The translations under genes and the position numbers were made by a program. This document shows positions 8,606-16,123 of a DNA stretch of 54,084 nucleotides, piece after piece. Where the stretch lies: the NCBI RefSeq assembly GCF_011297335.1, contig NZ_JAAOTJ010000029.1, positions 1 through 54,084 on the forward strand, in the 5' to 3' direction. Each line of letters begins with the position of its first letter. Position 1 is the stretch's first letter. The DNA comes from Catellatospora methionotrophica (GTDB taxonomy: Bacteria; Actinomycetota; Actinomycetes; Mycobacteriales; Micromonosporaceae). Under the pieces are notes generated by a model. It did no database searches. It saw only the letters and a program-made list of their open reading frames with translations, and had not been told where the DNA came from.

Positions 8606-9316
8606 TTATCGTGGTTCGGCCGTGGATGCCGCACCGGTGCGACGGTCGAGTTCGTCGATGATGCCCTCGATCCGCCAGTAGAGTTCCCGCCTACGCCGCG
8701 CGGTCACCACTAGGCATCCGTGGTAGCCGTCACCCTGATTGTGCCGTGAGCTGGTGGGGTGATGCCGCTTGATCGTCGCTCTGCGGAAGCGCTCCAACGG
8801 CACGTCGAGTTCGGCCGCCCACCAGCGCGCCGCCTCATCCGAGTCGGCGGTTTCGTGAATGCTGACCCGATAGGTCAGCTCGTTGCGCTCGACGCCGACG
8901 GACTCCAGGAACGCGATGAAGATCCGCAGCAGGCGCGGATCCGTGTTGGTGATCGTCACCCGCCCGTCGTTCGCCCGCCACGGCTTCTCCTTGGTCCCCT
9001 CGCACCAGAAGATCACGGCACCGGCCAGGGCCAGATCCCGCTCGGTCAACTCGCCTACGACCGCCTGCCCGATACCCTGCGCCACCTGCCTGCGCTCCGC
9101 TGTGTGCACCCGGTGTGCGCCCCAGCGCGCGTCAGTCATGGCGCGCGAATGCGCCCGGCGACGCTCGGCCGCCGCGGCATCCGCATCGAGCGGCAGATGG
9201 CGCACCCATCGGAAGGCCGTGGAGCGGGCGACGCCCAACCTCGCTGCGATGTCGGGCACCGAGCATCCCGACTCACGCAGCACCACTGCTTGTTCGCGCA
9301 ATTCCGTCTTAGCCAC
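8606..9316 (-). CDS. Helix-turn-helix protein with LAGLIDADG-like C-terminal domain
   Basis: 236 aa. Residues ~1-45 form a resolvase-type HTH ('CSVPDIAARLGVARSTAFRW'). The rest resembles a degenerate LAGLIDADG fold: 'LALAGAVIFWCEGTKEK' in the position of the first motif, then 'NTDPRLLRIFIAFLESVGV' and 'YHGCLVVTARRRRELYWRI'. The acidic motif residue is kept as Glu (CEG). Function is not established; it may be a domesticated homing-endonuclease-type DNA-binding protein, broadly reminiscent of WhiA's layout. It lies 14 bp upstream of tRNA-Gln on the same strand. TAAGTT stands 6 nt before the GTG, suggesting a leaderless transcript. Confidence 0.75.
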   Translation of the reverse strand: MAKTELREQAVVLRESGCSVPDIAARLGVARSTAFRWVRHLPLDADAAAAERRRAHSRAMTDARWGAHRVHTAERRQVAQGIGQAVVGELTERDLALAGAVIFWCEGTKEKPWRANDGRVTITNTDPRLLRIFIAFLESVGVERNELTYRVSIHETADSDEAARWWAAELDVPLERFRRATIKRHHPTSSRHNQGDGYHGCLVVTARRRRELYWRIEGIIDELDRRTGAASTAEPR

Positions 9317-9322
9317 CCGATG

Positions 9323-9328
9323 AACTTA
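9323..9328 (-). promoter_or_regulatory. -10 box (TAAGTT), leaderless candidate for the HTH/LAGLIDADG-like gene
   Basis: TANNNT ending 6 nt before the GTG at 9316; no ribosome site is visible. Confidence 0.5.
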
Positions 9329-9378
9329 GAACGCGCGTACGACGTCGCCGGCAAATTCCCAACATCGGCACTGTCAAA

Positions 9379-9408
9379 CTACGGTCCCGTAGGTTACGGT
9401 GTCGTAGG
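9379..9408. promoter_or_regulatory. Tandem palindromic operator upstream of the desaturase
   Basis: Two adjacent 15-bp units, CTACGGTCCCGTAGG (9379-9393) and TTACGGTGTCGTAGG (9394-9408), identical at 12 of 15 positions. Each has dyad symmetry of the form TACGG..CCGTA / TACGGTGTCGTA. They lie 42-71 bp before the desaturase ATG and overlap a possible -10 (TAGGTT). The form suits a TetR-family dimer pair, and a TetR gene follows the desaturase. Confidence 0.65.
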
Positions 9409-9449
9409 TAGCACAAAACATGCCTTCCACCCAGCTCCAGCGAGGTGCC

Positions 9450-10436
9450 ATGACCACGACAGCCATCGACACGCCTACCGGCACCGCGCCTGCGCGCGGA
9501 CAGAAGCCGCTGACCGAGGGAGCCCAGTCCAAGGGCACCTTGATCGGGCTCTGGGCCTTCGTGGTCCTGCCGTTCCTGGCGCTGTTCGCGGTCGTGCCCA
9601 TCGCCTGGGGCGGCTGGCTGAACGTCACCGACGTGATCATCTTCGCGGTGATGTACGTGGTGACCGGGCTGGGCATCACCGTCGGCTACCACCGCTACCT
9701 GACGCACAGCTCGTTCAAGGCCACGCGCTGGCTGCGGGTGACGCTGGCGGTCTCGGGCGCGATGGCCGTGCAGGGCTCGCCGACCCAGTGGGTCGCCGAC
9801 CACCGCCGCCACCACCAGTACTCCGACCTGGAGGACGACCCGCACTCGCCGTGGCGTTTCGGCAACTCCTTCAAGGGCCTGACCAAGGGCATGTTCCACG
9901 CCCACGTGGGCTGGCTGTTCGCCCGCGAGCTGTCCAACCGCGCCCGGTTCGCGCCGGACCTGCTGGCCGACAAGGACATCGCCAAGGTCGACAAGCTGTT
10001 CGGGCTGCTGTCGCTGACCACCGCGTTCGCCCCGGCCGTCGTCGGCGGTCTGGTGACCTGGTCGTGGCAGGGCGCGCTGACCGCGTTCTTCTGGGCGGGC
10101 CTGGTCCGGATCGGCCTGCTGCACCACGTCACCTGGGCGATCAACTCGGTGTGCCACGTGTACGGCGAGCGCCCGTTCGAGATGCGCGAGGGTGACAAGG
10201 CGTCGAACTTCTGGCCGCTGGCGATCCTGTCCTTCGGCGAGAGCTGGCACAACCTGCACCACTCGGACCCGACCTGCGCCCGCCACGGCGTGATGCGCGG
10301 TCAGATCGACATCTCGGCCCGGGTTATCTGGTTCTTCGAGAAGTTCGGCTGGGCGACGAACGTGAAGTGGCCCAAGGCCGACCGGCTGCAGGCGAAGATG
10401 CTCGACCGCGACGCCGAGCTGAAGCTGGCCCGTTGA
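9450..10436 (+). CDS. Acyl-CoA desaturase (membrane fatty-acid delta-9-type desaturase)
   Basis: 328 aa. Di-iron membrane desaturase that introduces a double bond into acyl-CoA. All three histidine boxes are present: 'GYHRYLTH' (HX4H), 'HRRHHQYSD' (HX2HH) and 'ESWHNLHH' (HX2HH), with about four hydrophobic segments between them. I prefer the ATG at 9450, which has GAGG just upstream and gives 'MTTTAIDTPTG'; an ATG at 9420 has no ribosome site. The tandem operator upstream and the TetR gene 56 bp downstream suggest control by fatty-acid status. Confidence 0.93.
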   Translation: MTTTAIDTPTGTAPARGQKPLTEGAQSKGTLIGLWAFVVLPFLALFAVVPIAWGGWLNVTDVIIFAVMYVVTGLGITVGYHRYLTHSSFKATRWLRVTLAVSGAMAVQGSPTQWVADHRRHHQYSDLEDDPHSPWRFGNSFKGLTKGMFHAHVGWLFARELSNRARFAPDLLADKDIAKVDKLFGLLSLTTAFAPAVVGGLVTWSWQGALTAFFWAGLVRIGLLHHVTWAINSVCHVYGERPFEMREGDKASNFWPLAILSFGESWHNLHHSDPTCARHGVMRGQIDISARVIWFFEKFGWATNVKWPKADRLQAKMLDRDAELKLAR

Positions 10437-10492
10437 CCGTCGACACGACCGGCACCCCGACTCCGCCCTCATCCTCCTGGCAGGATGGGGGC

Positions 10493-11170
10493 GTGGCAGA
10501 CGAACCCCGTGACGTCCGGCCGGCCCGGCAGACTGCCGCCCCGAAGACCGGCTCACGTGTGCGGATGAGTTTCTCCCAGCGCCGCGAGCAGCTGATCGCC
10601 GTGGGTCGGCAACTGTTCGCGGAGCGCGGTTTCGACGCGACCTCGATCGAGGAGATCGCCTCCCGCGCCAAGGTCTCCAAGCCGGTGGTGTACGAGCACT
10701 TCGGCGGCAAGGAAGGCCTGTACGCCGTCGTGGTGGACCGCGAGGTCACCTCGCTGCTGACCCGGGTCACCTCGGCGCTGACCGCGGGGCATCCGCGTGA
10801 ACTGCTGGAGCAGGCGGCGCTGGCGCTGCTGGACTACATCGAGGAGGAGACCAACGGCTTCCGCGTGCTGGTGCGCGAGTCGCCGGTGATGTCCTCCTCG
10901 GGCAACTTCTCCTCGGTGCTCAACGACGTCGCGCATCAGGTCGAGCACATCCTCGGCGCGGAGTTCAAGACGCGGGGCTACGACCCGAAGCTGGCGGAGC
11001 TGTACTCGCAGGCGCTGGTGGGCATGGTCGCGCTGACCGGCCGCTGGTGGCTGGAGGTGCGCAAGCCGCGCAAGGAGACGGTGGCCGCGCACCTGGTCAA
11101 CCTGTGCTGGAACGGCCTGGCGCAACTGGAGGCCAAGCCGGTCCTGCTGACCCGCAAGGGCGTCAAGTAA
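10493..11170 (+). CDS. TetR-family transcriptional regulator
   Basis: 225 aa. After a ~25-residue basic lead-in, the HTH is at about 35-80 ('FAERGFDATSIEEIASRA', then 'KVSKPVVYEHFGGKEGLYAV'). The C-terminal ligand domain carries 'ETNGFRVLVRESP' and 'YSQALVGMVALTGRWWLE', as in actinobacterial lipid-responsive TetR proteins. The GTG at 10493 is chosen from the AGGA about 7 nt upstream; an earlier in-frame start would overlap the desaturase. It is very likely the regulator binding the operator at 9379-9408. Its stop is 3 bp from the convergent DUF4383 gene. Confidence 0.9.
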   Translation: MADEPRDVRPARQTAAPKTGSRVRMSFSQRREQLIAVGRQLFAERGFDATSIEEIASRAKVSKPVVYEHFGGKEGLYAVVVDREVTSLLTRVTSALTAGHPRELLEQAALALLDYIEEETNGFRVLVRESPVMSSSGNFSSVLNDVAHQVEHILGAEFKTRGYDPKLAELYSQALVGMVALTGRWWLEVRKPRKETVAAHLVNLCWNGLAQLEAKPVLLTRKGVK

Positions 11171-11173
11171 CTC

Positions 11174-11668
11174 CTACTTGTTGGCGTGGGGCTTGACGGC
11201 GAACTTGTCGCCGGGGCGGGTGCTGTGGCGCAGCACCTCTTCGGCGATGGAGTCGGCCGGGGTGCCCGTCTTGCCGTACATCCCGGCGATCAGCATGATC
11301 GTGCCGAGGATGAACGAGACCACGCAGGTGGAGATCTCGAAGTTGAGCAGGTTCGCCGGGGTCTGCATGACCGTGAGCATGATGAGCCCGGCCAGCATGA
11401 AGACGGCGCCGCCGAAGATGTTGATGAAGTGGTCGATGTTGCGGCCGACGATGGCGCCGCCGAGCACGATCGCGCCGACGATGACGGACAGCCAGGCGAA
11501 CGCGGGGTTGGTCTTCAGGCCGAGGGCTTCGATGTCGGTGCGGGCGAAGAACGGTTCACCGGCGGTGCGGATCGCACCGACGATGCCGAACGTCAGCAGG
11601 TACGCACCCGACAGTCCGGCCAGGAAGCGCCACTGGGGCCTTAGTCGGTGATTGACCGGTAGATGCAT
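11174..11668 (-). CDS. DUF4383 membrane protein, paralogue A
   Basis: 164 aa with four predicted membrane helices. It begins 'MHLPVNHRLRPQWR' and contains the family stretch 'LGLKTNPAFAWLSVIVGA', then 'VGRNIDHFINIFGGAVFMLAG' and 'LLNFEISTCVVSFILGT'. Function is unknown. It lies 50 bp after a second DUF4383 gene on the same strand with the same layout, so the two are a tandem duplication. The C-terminus is a short basic tail. Confidence 0.85.
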   Translation of the reverse strand: MHLPVNHRLRPQWRFLAGLSGAYLLTFGIVGAIRTAGEPFFARTDIEALGLKTNPAFAWLSVIVGAIVLGGAIVGRNIDHFINIFGGAVFMLAGLIMLTVMQTPANLLNFEISTCVVSFILGTIMLIAGMYGKTGTPADSIAEEVLRHSTRPGDKFAVKPHANK

Positions 11669-11718
11669 AGGCCCAGTGTCCCGCCGGGAGTGTCCCGGCG
11701 GGACCGATTCGCGGCAAA

Positions 11719-12183
11719 TCAGGCCGGTACGCCGGCGCGGTGCTTCTCCTCGGCGGCGGCCTTCGCGGCGGGGCCGACCTTGACATACATCCCGGCGGTG
11801 AACAGGACCGAGCCGATGAGGTACGAGACGATGCAGGTCGCCATCGTGAAGTTGAGCACGTTCGAGTCGGTGTGCATCAGCGCCAGCATCGCGGTGCCCG
11901 CCAGCATGAAGCCGACGCCGACCCACATGTCGACGAAGCGGTCCACGTTGCGGCCGACGAGCGTGGCCAGCAGCACCGCGACACCGGCGGCGATGCTCGC
12001 GTACGAGAAGGCGGGGTTGGTCTTGAGGCCCAGCGCGCTGGACTCGCCCTGGTGGAACAGCGGCTCGCCCTGGCTGTCGAGGAAGCCGAGCACGCCGAAC
12101 GCCAGCACGAACAGCCCGGCGAACAGGGCCAGCGCACGGTAGAGCGGGCGCAGCGAGTGGTTGACGGGCATGTGGGAAGCCAT
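11719..12183 (-). CDS. DUF4383 membrane protein, paralogue B
   Basis: 154 aa, four predicted membrane helices, aligned end to end with its neighbour (shared 'PVNHSLRPLYR', 'ALGLKTNPAFSYASI', 'VGRNVDRFVDMWVG', 'NVLNFTMATCIVSYLIG'). Function is unknown. GGAG about 8 nt before the ATG at 12183 supports the MASHMPVNH start. It lies downstream of the ABC-F gene but is separated from it by a terminator, so it is probably transcribed separately with paralogue A. Confidence 0.85.
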   Translation of the reverse strand: MASHMPVNHSLRPLYRALALFAGLFVLAFGVLGFLDSQGEPLFHQGESSALGLKTNPAFSYASIAAGVAVLLATLVGRNVDRFVDMWVGVGFMLAGTAMLALMHTDSNVLNFTMATCIVSYLIGSVLFTAGMYVKVGPAAKAAAEEKHRAGVPA

Positions 12184-12205
12184 GTCGCAGCTCCGACGGT
12201 ACGAG

Positions 12206-12246
12206 GGGTCAGGGGATGCGTGAGGCTATCAGGCCTCCCCTGACCC
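12206..12246 (-). terminator. Terminator of the ispE-ABC-F transcript
   Basis: GGGTCAGGGGA / TCCCCTGACCC, an 11-bp perfect stem 13 bp past the ABC-F stop. A competing inner stem (GAGGC/GCCTC) lies in its loop. Confidence 0.65.
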
Positions 12247-12258
12247 GTTTCCCGCCAG

Positions 12259-14061
12259 CTACTCGGAGATCAGCTCCGCGAGGTTGAGCCACTCGTCTTC
12301 CAGCAGCCCGCGCTCGTCCTGCAGTGCTTTGAGGCTCGCGTCGAGTTCGGCGATCTTCGCGAAGTCGGTGGCGTGCTCGGCCATCTGGGCGTGCACCTTG
12401 GCCACCCGCTGGTCGAGTTTGTCGATCTGCCGCTCGACCCGCGAGACCTCCTTCTTCGCGGCGCGCACCTCGGCCGCGCTGGGCCCGCCGGTGCGCTCGG
12501 CCTTCAGCTCCTTGACCGACCCGGCCGACGCGCCGCCGACCCGCGCGGCGTCGTGGTCGACGCGCTGGAGGTACTCGTCGACGCCGCCGGGCAGGTGGCG
12601 GATCTTGGCGTCGCCGAACAGGCCGTACACCTTGTCGCAGACGCGCTCGACCAGGTAGCGGTCGTGGCTGGCCACGATCATCGTGCCGGGCCAGGTGTCG
12701 AGCAGGTCCTCCAGCGAGGCCAGGGTGTCGGTGTCCAGGTCGTTGGTGGGCTCGTCGAGGATGAGCACGTTCGGCTCGCCGGCGAGCAGCCGCAGCATCT
12801 GCAGGCGGCGGCGCTCGCCACCGGACAGGTCGGCGACCGGGGTCCACACCCGCCGGTCGGTGAAGCCGAACACCTCGGCCAGCTGCGACGCCGACAGTTC
12901 CCGATCGCCGAGCTTGACCCGGCGGGCCACCTGCTCGACGGCCTCCAGCAGGCGCAGCTCGCCGGGCAGCTCCGCCAGCTCCTGCGACAGGAACGCGGGG
13001 CGCACGGTCTGACCGGCCCGGAAGCCAGGGGCGTCGGTGACCCGGGCCAGCAGCCGCAGCAGGGTCGACTTGCCCGCGCCGTTCGCGCCGAGCAGCGCGA
13101 TCCGGTCGCCGGGGCCGACGTGCCAGGTGACGTCGTCGAGGATCAGCTTGGGTCCGGCGTACAGGGTGACGTTCTCCAGGTCGTAGACCTGGCGGCCGAG
13201 CCGGGCGGTGGCGAGTTTGGCCAGGGTGACCTGGTCGCGGGCCTCGGGCACGTCGGCGATGAGCGCGTTGGCGGCGTCGATGCGGAACTTGGGCTTGGAG
13301 GTGCGGGCCGGCGGGCCGCGGCGCAGCCAGGCGATCTCCTTGCGGAGCAGGTTCTGGCGGCGAGACTCGGTCACCGCGGCGACGCGTTCCCGTTCGGCGC
13401 GGGCCAGGATCCACGCGGCGAAGCCGCCGTCGTACGCCCGTACCTGCTGGTCGGCGACTTCCCAGATGTGGTTGCAGACCGCGTCGAGGAACCACCGGTC
13501 GTGGGTGACCACGACCAGCGCGCCGCGCAGGCTCTCGTTGAGGTAGCGGGCCAGCCAGTTGACGCCCGCGATGTCGAGGTGGTTGGTGGGCTCGTCGAGG
13601 ATCAGCAGGTCGGTCGGGCGCACCAGCAGCGCGGCGAGCGCGATGCGCCGCCGCTCGCCGCCGGACATCGGCCCGACGGGCTGGTCGAGTCCCAGGCCGG
13701 GCATGCCGAGGCCGTCGAGGATGTTGCGGACGCCGGAGTCGCCGGCCCACTCGTGCTCGGCCTCGAACGCGGCGGGCAGCCAGGCGTCGCCCAGCACGAC
13801 GTCGCGTACGGTCAGCTCGGGGGCCAGGTCCAGGGCCTGCGGCAGCGCGGACACGCGCAGGTCGCGGCGGTGGGTGACGCGCCCGGAGTCGGGGTCCTCG
13901 GCCTTGGTCAGCATCCGCAGCAGGGTCGACTTGCCCGCGCCGTTGAGGCCGACCACGCCGATCCGGTCGGCGTCGTCGAGCCCTAGGGAGACGTCGGTGA
14001 GCAGGGGACCGGTCGGGCCGTAGCCCTTGCCGACCCGGTCCAGATTGATGATATTGGCCAT
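12259..14061 (-). CDS. ABC-F family ATPase (ribosome-associated, Uup-like)
   Basis: 600 aa, two ABC domains and no membrane segments. Domain 1 has Walker A 'GLNGAGKST', signature 'SGGERRR' and Walker B 'LILDEPTNHLD'. Domain 2 has 'GANGAGKST', 'SGGERRR' and 'LILDEPTNDLD'. An arm-like linker lies at about residues 225-290. The C-terminal ~80 aa are a charged coiled coil ('KKEVSRVERQIDKLDQRVAK'), typical of Uup. ABC-F proteins act on the ribosomal E/P site or in resistance; the coiled coil favours a Uup-like housekeeping role. It starts 7 bp after the ispE stop. Confidence 0.93.
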   Translation of the reverse strand: MANIINLDRVGKGYGPTGPLLTDVSLGLDDADRIGVVGLNGAGKSTLLRMLTKAEDPDSGRVTHRRDLRVSALPQALDLAPELTVRDVVLGDAWLPAAFEAEHEWAGDSGVRNILDGLGMPGLGLDQPVGPMSGGERRRIALAALLVRPTDLLILDEPTNHLDIAGVNWLARYLNESLRGALVVVTHDRWFLDAVCNHIWEVADQQVRAYDGGFAAWILARAERERVAAVTESRRQNLLRKEIAWLRRGPPARTSKPKFRIDAANALIADVPEARDQVTLAKLATARLGRQVYDLENVTLYAGPKLILDDVTWHVGPGDRIALLGANGAGKSTLLRLLARVTDAPGFRAGQTVRPAFLSQELAELPGELRLLEAVEQVARRVKLGDRELSASQLAEVFGFTDRRVWTPVADLSGGERRRLQMLRLLAGEPNVLILDEPTNDLDTDTLASLEDLLDTWPGTMIVASHDRYLVERVCDKVYGLFGDAKIRHLPGGVDEYLQRVDHDAARVGGASAGSVKELKAERTGGPSAAEVRAAKKEVSRVERQIDKLDQRVAKVHAQMAEHATDFAKIAELDASLKALQDERGLLEDEWLNLAELISE

Positions 14062-14068
14062 GGTGAGG

Positions 14069-15025
14069 TCAGCCTATCCGGGCGCCGTGCACGGCTCCGT
14101 ACGCCTGCTGCACCCCGCGGCACAGCCCGGACTCCCGCAGCGCCTGGGCGAGGTCCGCCCCGTGGGCTTCGTCACGGGCCAGGAAGACGCAGGTCGGGCC
14201 ACTGCCGGAGACGAGGCTGGCGAGCGCGCCCGCCTTGTCGCCGACGTCGAGGGTGTCGGCGAGCGCGGGCCGCAGGGACAGCGCGGCGGCCTGCAGGTCG
14301 TTGCCGAGTGCGGCGCCGAGCACCGCCGGGTCGCGCTGGCGCAGCGCGCTGAGCAGGTCGTCGCTGCTGTTCAGCGGGGCGGGGGCCGTGCCCGCGGCGC
14401 GCATGCGGTCCAGTTCGCCGTAGACCTGGGGGGTGGACAGGCCGCCGTCGGCGAACGCGACGACCCAGTGCCAGCGGTTGGCGCGGGCCAGCACCGGGCT
14501 GACCGCCTCGCCGTGGCCGGTGCCCAGGGCGGTGCCGCCGTACAGCAGGAACGGCACGTCGGAGCCGAGGGTGGCGGCGATGCGGGCCAGGTCGTCGCGG
14601 CCGAGGCCGGTGTTCCACAGCGCGTCCAGCGCGACCAGGGTCGCGGCGGCGTCGGCGGATCCGCCGGCCAGGCCGCCAGCGAGCGGGATCGTCTTGCGCA
14701 GGTGCAGCCGCGCGTGGGCGGGAACCTTGGCGGTGGCGGCCAGCGCGTGCGCGGCGCGGATGATCAGGTTGCTGTCGTCGAGTTCCAGCTCGCCGACGCC
14801 CTCGCCTTGCATGGTGAGGCTGAGGGTGTCCCCGGACCGGGCGGTGACCTCGTCGTACACGGAGATGGCGTGGTAGACGGTGTGCAGCTCGTGGTAGCCG
14901 TCGGACCGCAGCGGGCCGACCCCGAGGTGCAGGTTGATCTTCGCGGGCACTCTCACCCGGACCGGTCCTGACAAGGCTCCCGCCAGGTCATCGTCGTCGC
15001 CGCCGAGCGTCCACGCCTCTGTCAC
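14069..15025 (-). CDS. ispE: 4-diphosphocytidyl-2-C-methyl-D-erythritol kinase
   Basis: 318 aa GHMP kinase of the MEP isoprenoid pathway. 'RVPAKINLHLGVGPLRSDGYHE' is near the N-terminus, the ATP loop is 'PLAGGLAGGSADAAATL', and 'SGSGPTCVFL' is near the C-terminus. I chose the GTG at 15025 because TACGCT stands 7 nt upstream (leaderless pattern); a longer reading to 15109 adds low-complexity residues. It follows rsmA on the same strand, the classical rsmA-ispE pair, with palindrome copy 2 in the gap. Confidence 0.93.
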   Translation of the reverse strand: MTEAWTLGGDDDDLAGALSGPVRVRVPAKINLHLGVGPLRSDGYHELHTVYHAISVYDEVTARSGDTLSLTMQGEGVGELELDDSNLIIRAAHALAATAKVPAHARLHLRKTIPLAGGLAGGSADAAATLVALDALWNTGLGRDDLARIAATLGSDVPFLLYGGTALGTGHGEAVSPVLARANRWHWVVAFADGGLSTPQVYGELDRMRAAGTAPAPLNSSDDLLSALRQRDPAVLGAALGNDLQAAALSLRPALADTLDVGDKAGALASLVSGSGPTCVFLARDEAHGADLAQALRESGLCRGVQQAYGAVHGARIG

Positions 15026-15032
15026 GCCGACC

Positions 15033-15038
15033 AGCGTA
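15033..15038 (-). promoter_or_regulatory. -10 box (TACGCT), leaderless candidate for ispE
   Basis: TANNNT ending 7 nt before the GTG at 15025; no purine-rich ribosome site lies between. Confidence 0.5.
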
Positions 15039-15132
15039 CTGGCCCCACCCGGATCACCCGCCGCCGCAGCACCCCGCTCCCCCCACCCCTGCCCACGGCC
15101 CGCCCACACACTCCCCCGCCCCCCGCCTTATG

Positions 15133-15195
15133 TAGACGTTGGCCTATCTGGATGACGATTTCGTGATCGAACTCATCCAGATAGGCCAGCGTCTA
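15133..15195. repeat. 63-bp dispersed palindrome, copy 2 (divergent inner arm)
   Basis: Left arm 15133-15155, centre 15156-15172, right arm 15173-15195. The outer core matches the other copies, but the inner arm is CTGGATGA/TCATCCAG instead of CACATCGA/TCGATGTG, changed on both sides so that pairing is kept. The centre forms TTCG-TGAT-CGAA. It lies 61 bp past the rsmA stop. Confidence 0.95.
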
Positions 15196-15256
15196 TGCAG
15201 CGCGCGTCGGGATGCGGCGGCGGGGCGGGGCAGTGGCGGGGCGGGGCGGGGGTGGG

Positions 15257-16114
15257 TCAGAGCTTCGCGGCGGCCAGGGCCGCGAAGGCGTGGACGTCGA
15301 GCATCTCGCCGCGGGCGGACGGGTCGATGCCCGCCTTGCGGAGCAGGGTCTCGGCGGCCGGGGCGCTGCCTGCCCAGCCCGCCAGTGCGGCGCGCAGGGT
15401 CTTGCGGCGCTGGGCGAACGCCGCGTCGACGACGGCGAACACCGCGTCGCGGGGCACGTCGTCGCGGGGCGGTTCGCGGCGGGTGAACGAGACCAGGCCG
15501 GAGTCCACGTTGGGCACCGGCCAGAACACCGGGGGCGGCACCTTGCCCGCCTGGCGGGACGAGGCGTACCAGGCGAGTTTCACCGACGGGATGCCGTAGA
15601 TCTTGCTGCCGGGCGCGGCGGTGAGCCGGTCGGCGACCTCCTTCTGCACCATGACCAGGCCGTGCCGGATGCCGGGCAGCTCGGCCAGCAGGTGCAGCAC
15701 CACCGGTACGGCGACGTTGTACGGCAGGTTCGCCACCAGCGCCGTGGGGGGCGGGTCGAACTCCGCGGCGGTGACCCGCATGGCGTCGCCGTGGTGGATG
15801 GTGAGCCGGTCGACGAGCCCGGGGGCACGTTCGGCGGCGGTCGCGCCGAGCGCCGCGGCCAGCGGCGGGTCGATCTCGACCGCGTGCACGTGCGCCGCGT
15901 ACGGCAGCAGCCCCAGCGTCAGCGAGCCCAGCCCAGGGCCGACCTCGAGCGCGACGTCGGCCGGGTCGAGTTCGGCGGCGGCGACGATGCGCCGGATGGT
16001 GTTGGGGTCGTGCAGGAAGTTCTGCCCGAGCTTCTTGGTCGGCGCGACGCCGAGCCGCGCGGCCAGCTCCCGGATCTCCGCCGGGCCGAGCAGTCTTGCC
16101 TGTTCAACGGTCAC
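15257..16114 (-). CDS. rsmA: 16S rRNA dimethyladenosine transferase (A1518/A1519)
   Basis: 285 aa, KsgA. Dimethylates two adenines in helix 45 during 30S assembly. Motifs: '[18 protein letters not shown]', the SAM-binding '[15 protein letters not shown]', the catalytic '[11 protein letters not shown]', and the C-terminal helical '[15 protein letters not shown]'. It lies 9 bp after the P450 stop on the same strand and precedes ispE. Confidence 0.96.
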   Translation of the reverse strand: MTVEQARLLGPAEIRELAARLGVAPTKKLGQNFLHDPNTIRRIVAAAELDPADVALEVGPGLGSLTLGLLPYAAHVHAVEIDPPLAAALGATAAERAPGLVDRLTIHHGDAMRVTAAEFDPPPTALVANLPYNVAVPVVLHLLAELPGIRHGLVMVQKEVADRLTAAPGSKIYGIPSVKLAWYASSRQAGKVPPPVFWPVPNVDSGLVSFTRREPPRDDVPRDAVFAVVDAAFAQRRKTLRAALAGWAGSAPAAETLLRKAGIDPSARGEMLDVHAFAALAAAKL

Positions 16115-16123
16115 GCCATCAGG

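Noticed and set aside
8520..9316. tRNA-Gln as an attachment site of an integrated element
   Set aside because: No integrase, no excisionase and no second copy of the tRNA 3' end were seen in the window; both flanks are housekeeping-type genes.
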